Below, piece after piece: positions 1 through 10,404 of a stretch of 40,059 bases of DNA. Position 1 is the first letter of the stretch; each line of letters opens with the position of its first letter. Below the pieces are notes generated by a model that did not search any database, was not told the origin of the DNA, and was given only the letters and a program-made list of their open reading frames with translations. The translations under genes and the position numbers were made by a program. This stretch comes from Nymphaea colorata (lineage: Eukaryota > Streptophyta > Magnoliopsida > Nymphaeales > Nymphaeaceae). The stretch is taken from the NCBI RefSeq assembly GCF_008831285.2, contig NW_022204582.1, positions 1 through 40,059 of the forward strand, given 5' to 3'.

Positions 1-56
1 TTGTCAGTTTCGATGCAAACTCTGCTGGGAGTTAGGCTGTCATCCCTTTAGTAGAA

Positions 57-179
57 AGAATAAGTAATATGAATCTACATCAAAGAGTAACTTTGTCAAT
101 ATTACTTGAACATCCCCAGAAGAATAAGTAATGAATCTACATCAAAGAGTAACTTTGTCAATATTACTTGAACATCCCC
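57..179. repeat. tandem duplication of a ~62-64 bp unit
   Basis: The segment starting AGAATAAGTAAT at 57 and running to CATCCCC is repeated almost exactly from 121. The two copies differ by a 2-base indel near the start. No coding function is seen, and the flanks to about 395 hold nothing recognisable. Confidence 0.85.
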
Positions 180-839
180 TTCCTGACGACCGGGGTGCTC
201 ACGCACTATTTTCTTTGTCTTTGTATGTTTTTTTATCAATATTCTATTGATAATGATTTTGTTTTTTTCAACTTCAGCAGTACTTATAATAACCTTCGTA
301 CATGTTTGCAAATAATATACTTTGTTATTTTTTTGAAATTTATATCTATGAGTTTGTTCTAATTTTATGAAAATGTTTTTGACGATGATTAATTTGCAGG
401 GCCGGGAAAAGAAATGTGGATGAAGTTGGTGCTATGACTATCAAGCTAGAGGTAGCTAGATGACAAAATCATGAAATATCTGATAATTAATTGTTATAAT
501 TCTTTTTCTAAATCTTAAACGAAAAAATATGGTGTCAATTAAACATTGACATTATTTGGGTCAAATGACTGACAAATTAATAAAGTTCTTATTTGGTAAT
601 TAATGATAGCTGGGCCCAATAGCATTCGGCCGACCTTGTATTTTGCGTTAAGACATAACCAATTAAAATTAAAATATAGAGATCTTCCTAGTTACAGAGC
701 CTATTCTGTATAAGGTCACCCACAATTGCAGGTTCATTCAAATTCAAATGAATCATCTTGTGTCATGGTAAGTCCCATGGCGGAGCTACATGATGGCTGG
801 TGCCGCACAAACTTTAGTTATGTTCATGTTAATAACTTC

Positions 840-2560
840 ATACATTTCAGGCAGCTACTTCTGCAGTAGAGTGGTTATCTTGTTATTTTGTATAATTAAA
901 AACTGCTTTCAAAAGACCGTGCTCAAACAACTGGTCAATGCAAATGCACTGTGATGGTTTTATTCACACAAAACAATTTGTACTTGTAAGTTTTAGTTAC
1001 CAGAAATTAATTGCATCGGTTCGTTTAATTGGATGCAAGGACCAGTTAAAGGAGAAAAATTCGGCTGACTTTTCTTTGAATCCCAGGAATGACTTTTCTT
1101 AAACGACGATGACATGCTTTCAGTTTCCAGTCGACCTGGTCGGATCGAGAGCAATGTGCTATACTAGCGCAAGGATGGAGCTTGGAAGCACTATGTATGC
1201 CAGTTGAAGGACATTTGACTCTACTCACATGGGCATGGTCATTATGGAAAGCCGGATCTAAAATTAGTGTCTTATATGGTCTTATGCATGAAAATTATGC
1301 ATATGGGTGCTTAATAACCAAAATAACATGTCTAAGTAAAAAAAAAGACTTTTAGAAGGACAAAAGGGTTTATGAAAAGTAAATATTCCAAAATATACAC
1401 TTCTTTATAAAAAAAATCTCCAACCCTGCACCGACCTACATGATCCAATATCATTGGACATGCGTAGGGGTGTAAAATAGGAGGCCCAGGCAATCGCCGA
1501 AAAGAACTCATGGGACTAGGAATAAGATTATTTAATAAAATATAGAACTCTGCATGCCAATTATAATTTGATCAAATATCAGGCCGATAACAAACTGGTA
1601 CGATTCAAATAGGTTGATTTGAACCAATTTTCACAGATAAAATGAAAAAAAATTATAAAATGGATGACAAAAAAGCACTAAATTACAAATTAAGAACAGC
1701 AAAGAAATGACAATATAAGCAAAAAGAGGAGTGAGAAAGACAAAGGATGTCTAGATGGCTATGAGGTAACAACAACCAAAAGGTCAACCCTCTTCTGAGG
1801 ACAGGAGTTCAACTTCAAACATATAGAGAGAACAAGCCCCAGCCCTGATGTCAAGATTGTTCCAGCTAAGTTTTGATTCTTTAACCTAGCAGAGGGTTCG
1901 CCACCCCCAAAAAATTTTCAGTTAATAATATTTGTTTGTCTTTCATGTGAAACCAAGTCCTTTCAACCCAATCTGGAACCTTTCACAGTCTTAAGATTGG
2001 ATAAAATTCACCCAGTGCGTGACTTTTGTTAATATAGGATATTGCTAGTGGCCATACAATGCCTGCTAATAAAAACATACTTCATCCTTTTTTCTTGAGA
2101 AAGAACACCCAACTCATCCATCATTTGTCATCTTTTAAAAGGTGAAAGTATCTGAAAATAAAGTTGTAAACAGCAGAAGCCGGGCCCATACATTGCCTGG
2201 CCAAGTGGAAGCAATATTGGCTTTTTATTTAAGATTCAGGAAATGATGGTCCAGTCATCTTTGCGTAATTGCATGTCTCACATACTGGAAATTGTAGATG
2301 AGCTTAAGAAACACAGTTTTGAGAATTAGATCAAACAAATGTCCCAACCTATAGTGCGATAGGAGTGATTCTTCATTCTTCTTGTCAGCTGGAAATGCCT
2401 TGTTTGTGTTCAAGTCAATGTAGTAGATAGAGCCCATCTCTCTCATAACAATCACCAAGCCTCTTCTGGGGTTTCTGGTCCAGCAGAATGACTTTCTTCT
2501 TGGAGAAAATATTCAGAAATTACTGTAACATAGAGCTGTGCTAGATTTGTTAAAAATGAT
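840..2560 (+). repeat. older internal repeat, related to 8,660-9,500 (and to 12.0-12.9 kb and 18.3-18.96 kb)
   Basis: Three sub-segments inside block A recur in the same order later in the same block. GGCAGCTACTTCTGC to GCAAATGCACTG (850-950) matches 8,665-8,775. The ACTGGTACGATTCAAATAG to ACAGCAAAGAAATGACAAT stretch (1,595-1,712) matches 9,115-9,238. GTAGAGCCCAT to CATAGAGCTGTGCTAGAT (2,417-2,547) matches 9,340-9,492. The match is more diverged than A against B, so this looks like a tandem duplication older than the A/B event. The unit has no intact ORF. Confidence 0.65.
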
Positions 2561-2935
2561 AAGATCTATGGAACGGATACGATCAGGATCAGTTACAAAG
2601 GATAGGGTACGGTTTCCAAAACTCAAGAGCTATCCAAAACTGACCAATCTTCTCTAAATGAGAAAAAATCATTACCCCTATCTTCTCGTATAATTCTGCC
2701 CAAATCTGTCGTGTAAATCAAGATCCTAAAATCAGGGATCTAAATTGTAGAAAGTGACTATAAATATATGTGCTCTCTCTGTGTGGTTATAGAATAGAAG
2801 AGAGAGTCTTTTTGTGGATGTAGGCTGATTTTAGCCGAACCACGTTACACCTGAGTGTTCAACTTTTCTTTTAACTTGGTCTTCTATATCCTGCATCTTT
2901 CTAGAGCCACGCTTCACCTGTCTGGTGCACAACCA
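2548..2935 (+). repeat. possible 5' LTR of the block-A copia relic
   Basis: From 2,548 the sequence starts TGTTAAAAATGATAAG and leaves the homology with the internal repeat. It contains a TATA-like CTATAAATA at about 2,758. It then reads GTGGATGTAGGCTGATTTTA and GCCGAACCACGTTA at 2,815-2,848, a phrase I associate with the U5 part of Tork/Angela-type copia LTRs. The 3' end and primer site are not clear; a decayed end near 2,925-2,935 is a guess. No matching 3' LTR is seen downstream of 6,243, and block B lacks this segment. Confidence 0.45.
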
Positions 2936-3107
2936 TTGTTTGATGCCGGCACCATCATTTGCCAGCCACTCTCTCTGTTGTGTCCCCTGTTGCGTCTCCT
3001 GTTCCTCTTCCTACATCCACAGTTTTTTGCATAACAAGGGAAAGCACAGAGGAGCATGCGGTTTCATGCTCTCTTTTTTGTGGTCAGCAAGTGAAGGCCA
3101 CCACGGC

Positions 3108-3465
3108 CTTCACCGAGGAGTGTGCTGCATCTTGTCTTCACTGAGGAGCGGGCTGTTTCACCGATGAGTGTGCTGCTCCTTTTAGTGTTTGAACAAGGGT
3201 CTGGCACCGAGTGTGTTGTTTCCTGCCTTCACTGAGGCACGTGCCTTCCTTTTGGAGTGTGTTGTTCCCTACCTTCAGCTAGGCACGTGCCTCCTTTTTT
3301 GTCTAAGGAAGGCCACGCTCTTTCCAGCCTTCACCGAGGAGCATGCTGTTGACTTCTTTTTCTGTCTCTCAACAATGGAAGGTCACGCTGTTTCCAAACC
3401 TCACCAAGGGGTGCACTGTTTCCTTTTGTGTTCACCTATTCACCGAGGAGCATGCTTACATGGGA
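3108..3465 (+). repeat. degenerate GC-rich minisatellite in the copia leader (block A)
   Basis: The phrase TTCACCGAGGAGCRTGCTG and decayed forms of it (TTCACTGAGGCACGTGCC, CTCACCAAGGGGTGCACTG) recur at irregular spacing between a putative LTR and the gag ATG. The stretch is far richer in G+C than its surroundings. Several overlapping open frames cross it because of the repeat, but none resembles a known protein, so I read it as leader DNA and not as a gene. Confidence 0.7.
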
Positions 3466-3600
3466 GTGCCACTGAGGCCTATCTGCCCCTTCAGTCGTCC
3501 CATCCGCCTCCTTAGTCGCCTTTTTTGTTTGTCAGACTCAAATCGTATTGACTATGCTCATCGGCTGTTGATTGAACGAGGGAGAAATTTCTAAAATAAT

Positions 3601-6243
3601 ATGGCTGCATTGTCCTCTTCTAATGCTCCTCGCACTCCTACTCCACCAGGTACACAATGGAATGCTTTCTCAAGTTTGGTTTCAGTTAAGCTTGGTCAAT
3701 CAAATTACCTTCTTTGGCGTTCTCAAATTGAAAGTGTTATGAAAAGTTTAAATTTGATCAAATCTGTTAATGGAAAATGTTCTGCTCCACCTGAATTTCT
3801 TGATGAAGCACACACACAAGAAAATACTGGTTATGATTTATGGTATCGTGAAGACCATCTTGCACTAAGTTGGATCAAAGTCACTGTGACTAAACCAGTC
3901 ATGTCACAACTGGTTTGTGTTGGCATGGCTATAGATCCTTGGTGCATCCTTGAAAAAAAGTATGCCTCACAAAATAATCTTCGTATTATTCAGTTGAAAA
4001 GAGAATTACAAAACATAAAAAAGGGAGGAATGTCTATGACTGAATACCTTCAACATATTAGTTTCTTACATGATTCTTTTAGCAGAGTGCAACACTTTGT
4101 CTCAGATATAGACCTTGTTCTCTATACCTTGAATGGACTGAATTCTGAATATGAATCTTTTATTACCACGGTTACTGCATTCAAAGATCTGCCTTCGTGG
4201 TCTGAATTATGTGATATATTAATTACTCAAGAGCGACGACTTGGAATCCTTTCTTCATCCCAGATGACTTAGGTTGAAGCCACTGCCACTGCCTTTATTG
4301 CTGAACAAGGGCATGGGCATGCTTTTATTACTGACCAAGGGTGTGGCGTGCTTTTATTACTGACCAAGGGTGTGGGCGTGCTTTTATTACTGACCAAGGC
4401 CATGGGCATGGCAACTATAATGGTGGTAGGGGAAGAGGCCGTAATGGTGGAAGAGGAAACTATGGAAAAAATAATAACACTAACCAGTCTAGCCAACGAG
4501 TAACTTGTCAATATTTTGGTTGAAGAAATCATACAGCTCGACAATGTTATGATATTCCAAAAGCATTTATGGCCACGACATTCAACATGGGAAAATCTGA
4601 TAATGCATCTAGTAGCCGAGAAAATGTCAGCATTACTCAAGACTCAGTCTAGTATCCAGACACAGGTGCCTCCCACCATGTGACAAATTCAGAACAAGAT
4701 ATGCAATGTAAAGTTCCCTATCATGGTTCTAATTCTATTATAGTTGGCAATGATAGTAAGATGCAAATTAAAAATATAGGGAACGTGTACCTACATAGCA
4801 AGACGTCATCCTTTGTTTTGAAAAATGTGTTGCATGCTCATAAAGCACACAAGAATCTTATGTCAGTAGCAAGATTTACCAAAGACAACCAATGCTCTAT
4901 TGAATTTTCCTCTAATGGTTTGTTGTTAAGAATATGCAGACGGGCAAGATTCTTCACACAGGGCCGCTTGAGAAAGGAGGACTCTATAGGTGGACGAGAA
5001 AAAGGAAGGACTCTACTAGCAATCCTACCATTATTGGAGATGACGATCAATAAAAGACTGCAAATACTTCTTTGGTTTCTCAAAATTCTTACTCAGACAT
5101 TTAGTTATGGCATCTAGGACATGCTCACTTTCAGTTGTTAAGCTAGTTGAAAGTTGCTGGTTTAAATTCTGTTGATGAAAGACATAAATTAGATCTTTCT
5201 TCTTCATGTGTGCTTGGAAAAATGCATAAAATTCATTTTCCTAAAGCTGAGTTTCATGCGACCAAACCTCTTGAAGTGTTACATGTTGATATTTGGGCAC
5301 CAGCACCATGTGCTTCACGAGAAGGGTACATGTATTATTTCTTAATGGTTGATGACTACTCTCACTTCTCATGGATCTTCCCTTGTCGAAGAAAAGTAAT
5401 ACGCTTCCATGTTTTAAAACCTTTTTAAGCATAGTAGAGTGTCAACTTGAAACAAAAATTAAAATTTTCCATTCAGATGGAGGAGGAGAATTCATGAGCA
5501 AAGAATTTAGCATATTTCTTGAAAATCAAGGAATTCGTCGATGGATAACATGCCCATACACATCCTAGTAGAACGAGATACTCGAAAGGAAGCATAGGCA
5601 TCTTGTGGAAATGAGGCTCACCATGATTTACCATGCCAATATGCCATAAGAAATTTGGTTTGATGCTTTTAAAACTGCTGTTCATCTTATTAACAGGTTA
5701 CCTATTGCAGACTTGCAAATGACGCCGTAAGAGAAGCTCTTACGTGAAGTTCCCAAATATAGTCATCTAAGGACCTTTGGTTGTACCATCCATCCATTGA
5801 ATGGGCCTAGACGTGCTTCAAAACTAGAACCCAAAGCTCAAACCTGCGTCTTCATTGGGTATGGCAGCTGTCATAAAGGCTGTGTTTGTTACAATCTAAT
5901 CTCTAATCATGTCATCATATCTAGACATGTTATTTTTTACGAAAGAAATTTTTTATACTCTCATTGTGGTCCCTCTTTTGCTGCCTCAAACATTCAAGTT
6001 AGCTAAAGTCATCGTCCAGATCTGAATGTATTAAACCTAGACCTATTGATGAGCTAAAAGAAAGTTTACCTCTAATTGAGTAGCCTAGAATCATTCCCAG
6101 TTCCTCAAGTTCCTCAGCAGTTCAAACTGGTTCCAATCACTTTCATGTGCACATACCATCAATTTCAGCATACTTAGACTTTCATGGAACTAGAAACACA
6201 TGTTACGGACAATTCCAGCACAAGGGTGTCACGTTGTGCTTCA
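3601..6243 (+). pseudogene. degenerate Ty1/copia gag-protease-integrase relic (block A)
   Basis: Reads as the first half of a copia polyprotein. Gag of the UBN2/retrotran_gag type opens at ATG 3,601 (223 codons; NYLLWRSQIESVMKS, then LKRELQNIKKGGMSMTEYL) and ends at a TAG at 4,270 where block B has CAG. Next come a Gly/Arg-rich stretch (4,415-4,500) and a decayed zinc knuckle (CQYFG, stop, RNHTARQCY; 4,507-4,550). The protease signature PDTGASHHVT at 4,655-4,682 follows a TAG where Trp is usual. The integrase has HVDIW (5,283), FHSDGGGEF (5,470) and ERKHRHLVE (5,583), with two adjacent stops at 5,567-5,572. A later stop lies at 5,728. Homology stops before any reverse transcriptase or RNase H. 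Several stops and frame changes make it non-functional. A typical copia polyprotein is about 1,300-1,400 codons; only the first half is here. Confidence 0.9.
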
Positions 6244-7600
6244 TATAGCTATATTATGAACATAGTACGACATTATATATATTCCTTCACAAACAGCTCA
6301 TGTATTACCTAAAAAATACCCATTTATTTTTCTGCACACAGGTAATTACACCTCATACATGCATATATATATTTATTTTTAGGCAATCAGAGATGTCTAA
6401 GACTAAGAGTGTTGTGTATCATTTCCAGAATATAACACTTCACACATCTATTCATATCTAGGCGCATAAATACATAGATTCACTGCTATAACATGCATAT
6501 ATATATATATACATATATATATTTACAAGCAACAAAGGTACAAGGGCTACATGCCTGAGTATTCCCATACCTTATTGCTCTATGCTGCAATCAAAACATT
6601 CATTTACATGTATAATTTCGGCCCCACCAAGTCCTTGCTTTATTATATATATACCTACCTATATAGATAATTTGTAAAAGAAACTATATAACACTTACCA
6701 GGGTCTCTCTAACTGTATAGCCCCTGATTTTTTACAGTCAGCACCCTAGCTCCTTGGCTTTCTTGATCCTCCAAGCTGCAGATAACAGTCACATTGACCT
6801 TTGCCTCTTTGCTCTTGATCTTCACCCCAAGATGCAGGAAAACAAGGGTTAGCTCTCACTTGTTCCTAATTTCTAACTGCTGGAACCCTTCCCCCTATGG
6901 CTGCAGCAAATGGGAACCTGAGGTATGGGGTTAAATGAGGCCAATACATGGTGAGCAACACCCCCAAATGATTTTTCTCAGGAACGCTTCTCAGCAGCCC
7001 TCAATCATCTTTAGTTTCTTTTAATATTTTTTCAGTTACCACTTCTACCTAGGTATATATTTGGTAACCCATTCATTTCTTTCCATGACTGCCCCCTTTA
7101 TGATATACTTGACAGTTTCAACTATTTTTATCAGTTATTGAATCTACCAATTATAGCCTATACTCTTATTAAAATTTTTGTGATAATAAAGAAAAAGAAA
7201 AACGTGGGCATTACAGCAACCGCCTGGTTTGAGCCAGAAGTATTGGTTAGAAGGCAATCAGTTCTTAGAGATGATGTTAGCGACCATCATTTTGTTTGAT
7301 CAACTTTCAATGGTTACGAGTTATAATGAAAAATTCAGCTTTTGGTATTGTTTTGGCTGTAAGAATGAGATGTATACAGGGATAAAATTTTGATATAGAA
7401 AGCATATTTAGATGGGTGCTTTGTGATGTTAGAGGCGCTTTCCTTCTAGTTTTCACTTTTCACCTGTACAAATCAGACCTTAGGCATGCAATATATTGGA
7501 TCATATAGATATATAGCGCCCCACGTACATCATTAAAAGGATCTCAAATGCCCACCTAAGCAAGAAATTAAGTCTAAGGTCACCTACATTCTTTAGAGAG
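6244..7600. other. non-coding part of block A, no gene recognised
   Basis: Downstream of the copia relic the sequence is A+T-rich with short (AT)n runs near 6,490 and 6,645. It is collinear with 15,932-17,300. I saw no LTR or polypurine tract ending the relic, no TIRs, and no open frame with family features. The segment 7,404-7,580 is also present in block C. Confidence 0.6.
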
Positions 7601-7671
7601 AGCTTCGCCATTGACCATCAGCGTCGAGAACTCAAGCCACATCGATTGAAGAAATCGACAAGCGACATCCG

Positions 7672-7852
7672 ATGACAACGCTGGTGGCTAATGTTCAGTT
7701 TTCTCCTCCTCCACCAACCCCCTCTCCTCTTTCTTCTTTTGGGCCACTTGAATCTTTGGAACTGGTCAATGCCCGATATGAGATATGAGATCGAGCTGCT
7801 GCACACTTCTGTGGATCCACAAGTATACAGTATCATAGGAAAAAAGATGAAG
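7672..7852 (+). pseudogene. exon-like start segment, copy A, unidentified gene relic
   Basis: ATG at 7,672 begins an open frame (MTTLVANVQF, then a Pro/Ser-rich run, then LESLELVNARYEI) that hits TGA after a duplicated 7-base ATATGAG at 7,778-7,791. In another frame the coding character continues as IELLHTSVDPQVYSIIGKKM and ends at AAG followed by GTTGGG, a possible splice donor at 7,853. The upstream leader (7,560-7,671) is conserved in blocks B and C. I do not recognise the protein. That leader and exon are conserved in three copies is seen; that it was a first exon is inference. Confidence 0.4.
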
Positions 7853-8039
7853 GTTGGGTTATTTCTGAATTTTTTAATGACGTACTATGTCTATTTTACA
7901 CTTTTTATTTTTTTCATAACCCTTTCTTACCCTTTTAAAATGTTCCTTTTCTACTATAAACAGGGATATTTTGGTCATTATGTACCCATATACACAAATT
8001 TTTTACATATAACATGTTTTGACAACCCATTTCTACAGG

Positions 8040-8070
<31 letters not shown>

Positions 8071-8550
8071 AACAATCTTTTTAGTCATCTTTTTCTTACA
8101 AGATATATCTCCTCTATATAGATTACCTTCTTGGGACACTCTTTTCCACTACGACTGTTTTATTAATGCAAATCTGTTTGTTAGCCCATGTCCACCTGAA
8201 CTCAGCTGAACACTCTCTACTCATTGATCTCATCATGAGCAACTGTCATCACCCTGTTTCTCTCTCTCTCTCTCTTGCTCTCTCTGATTTGGCCTGATTT
8301 GTTTTTTTATTCTGGAACATCTCTTAGGGTGGAAAGATTAATGGAAGATGTGGACTGCAAAAGAGTCATGCATGGAATATTCTTCTGTCAGATTTTTCTT
8401 TCTTTGACAAGTAGCCTAAACCAGTGTTGTTAGAGGTGCACATCTGCATGAGGTCTCTATGCTTCACCTAGAAGAACGCCTCAAAGCATCTGAGTGATGC
8501 ATCATTGACCTAATTAAGATGTGTGGCATGACGACCTAATTAAGGTGTGT

Positions 8551-8552
<2 letters not shown>

Positions 8553-8635
<83 letters not shown>

Positions 8636-8657
8636 CTGTGTGTGTGTGTGTGTGTGT
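8553..8657. repeat. compound (AT)n(GT)n microsatellite, block A
   Basis: An uninterrupted AT tract to about 8,606 is followed by a GT tract with one TC interruption. The block B equivalent at 18,195-18,282 is arranged similarly but contains ACACATATG inside the GT part. Confidence 0.95.
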
Positions 8658-9969
8658 ATTGAAATCGGGCAGCTATTTTTGTGCTCGAATGGTTATTTTG
8701 TATCATTAAAAACTGCTGTAAAAGTTGTATTCCATTATTTAAAACCATGATCAAGCAACTGATCATTGCAAATGCATCTTTTGATGGATTCAAGGTGACA
8801 ATCACCTAGAAGACGTTGCTAGGTTGTTGCATTTGAGAACTCACGGAAAACCCGTGCTGGGCACATCCAGCTACACCTTGATAGGGAAGAGAAGCGACCT
8901 TTTAAGGTTGACAGATTTGGAGTTTAAGAAAGCTGTGGCATATAGAGAAAAGTCGATGTCATTAATTGTTTAAGAGCTACAAAATAAATGGGGACATGCA
9001 AAACAATGATGTAACTTCACAAGAAACGGACTAAGCATTGAGGTCTTTTCATGTATGACTATCAAAGCTAGTGCTATCTAGATGATAAAATCATGAAATA
9101 TCGGGCCAAGAACGAACTGGTACAATTAGAATTGGTTGATTCCAAACAATTTTTACATGTAAAATGAAAAAAAAAATGTAAAATAGATGACAAGAAAACA
9201 GCAAAGTACAAATTAAGAACAGCAAAGAAACGACAATACATTCGTTGTCTTTCTCCTGGCCTTGCTTGTCTTCAATTTAGTTGGCCCGAGAGAATTTGAT
9301 TGTTGTTGGTGGTGGCCTTTTTTGTCTTCGATTTAGTTGATGTAGTAGAGCCCATGTATATCTTTTGTATCCATCACCAAATCCTCATTTGGGGTTTCTT
9401 GAGAAAATAACGTGGCAATCAATATATTTTGGTTAGTTTGCTAACCGATGGCTATTAAGAAATTTCTGTAACATAAGCTGTGCTAGATTGTCAACAAGAG
9501 GAAAATGTCTAATTCCTTTAAACTGAAGTTGTAGATCCATGTGCCATCTGTATTTGATGTTGGCATACATGGTTTTGTTTTTTCTGGTGGAAGATTTGGA
9601 TCATTCCCAATTAAGTCTTCTTTCTTAAAGCTCATTTCGTTTTCCACCACTTATTGCAAACCCTAAGAATGGACATACCACGTAGGTTAGGGACAGAAGC
9701 CGGGCATATTAAAATTCCTTTTCTTTATATAGCACTATCTTAAAATATATTAGGTGATAAACATACATTAAGTTAGTTATTTTTTATTTTATTAATATAC
9801 CATAATAATTAAAAAAGGAATGGCACTTATAACATCAAAATTTTAAAAGTTGAAAAAATACTTTTTTTATAAAAGTAATTTGAACTTAAACATTGTTTAG
9901 ATTAAATTAGTGTTTATAATGAAGACATTAGGAGATTCATATTTTGTTCAGAACACTTCTTAACACAAA

Positions 9970-10007
9970 TATAAGAGGTCTATTGGTTTCTGTTTGTGAT
10001 CGAAGTA

Positions 10008-10040
<33 letters not shown>

Positions 10041-10081
10041 ATGTAAGAGGTCGGTTGGTTTTTGTTTGTGATCCAAGTAGG

Positions 10082-10112
<31 letters not shown>

Positions 10113-10235
10113 CATATACATATATATATTGTAAGAGGTCTGTTGGTTTTTGTTTGTGATCGAAGTTGTGTGTGTGTGTGTGTGTATTTTCATTATCTGT
10201 TTACATATATATATTGTAACAGGTCTGTTGGTCTG
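9970..10235 (+). repeat. minisatellite of ~65-90 bp units built on a GT/AT microsatellite, block A
   Basis: The phrase AAGAGGTCTGTTGGTTTTTG followed by TTTGTGATCGAAGTAG and (GT)n(AT)n starts at about 9,971, 10,042 and 10,132. A truncated fourth unit (AACAGGTCTGTTGGTCTG) begins at 10,217. The units differ mainly in the length of their GT and AT tracts. ORFs across it are artefacts of the dinucleotide repeats. Confidence 0.9.
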
Positions 10236-10404
10236 TTGTCCAATCTAACTTGATAGATAGTTAGGAGAAAAATAAAGAGAAAAAAGTGATGTATTTTCAT
10301 TATCTTTTATTAGTTATACACACACATAATATATATATATATATATAATTTTCAATGACAGTGCTGTCTCTTTTATAACAAAAAACATTGAGAAAAGTCT
10401 TATC

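Noticed and set aside
2925-3515. Several overlapping open frames of 61-108 codons
   Set aside because: They run across the degenerate GC-rich minisatellite. Openness in several frames is caused by the repeat, and no protein family is recognisable.
4269-4640. 123-codon minus-strand frame
   Set aside because: Antisense of the copia gag tail and Gly-rich region; no independent features.
3601-6243. Block A copia relic as a complete retrotransposon
   Set aside because: No RT, RNase H, polypurine tract or 3' LTR could be found downstream. Only the first half of the polyprotein is present.
7618-8071. Plus and minus frames around the leader segment as complete genes
   Set aside because: The 126-codon plus frame starts out of phase with the conserved ATG and ends in an AT microsatellite. 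Only the short exon-like part is conserved between blocks.
8521-8805. Open frames encoding Ile-Tyr and Val-Cys runs
   Set aside because: Translations of AT and GT microsatellites. The same holds for frames at 9,944-10,253, 11,928-12,230, 18,162-18,389 and 19,635-19,869.
9970-10235. Possible CRISPR-like array (repeated units with variable tracts)
   Set aside because: Direct repeats are separated only by dinucleotide tracts, not unique spacers, and the context is a plant genome. It is a minisatellite.
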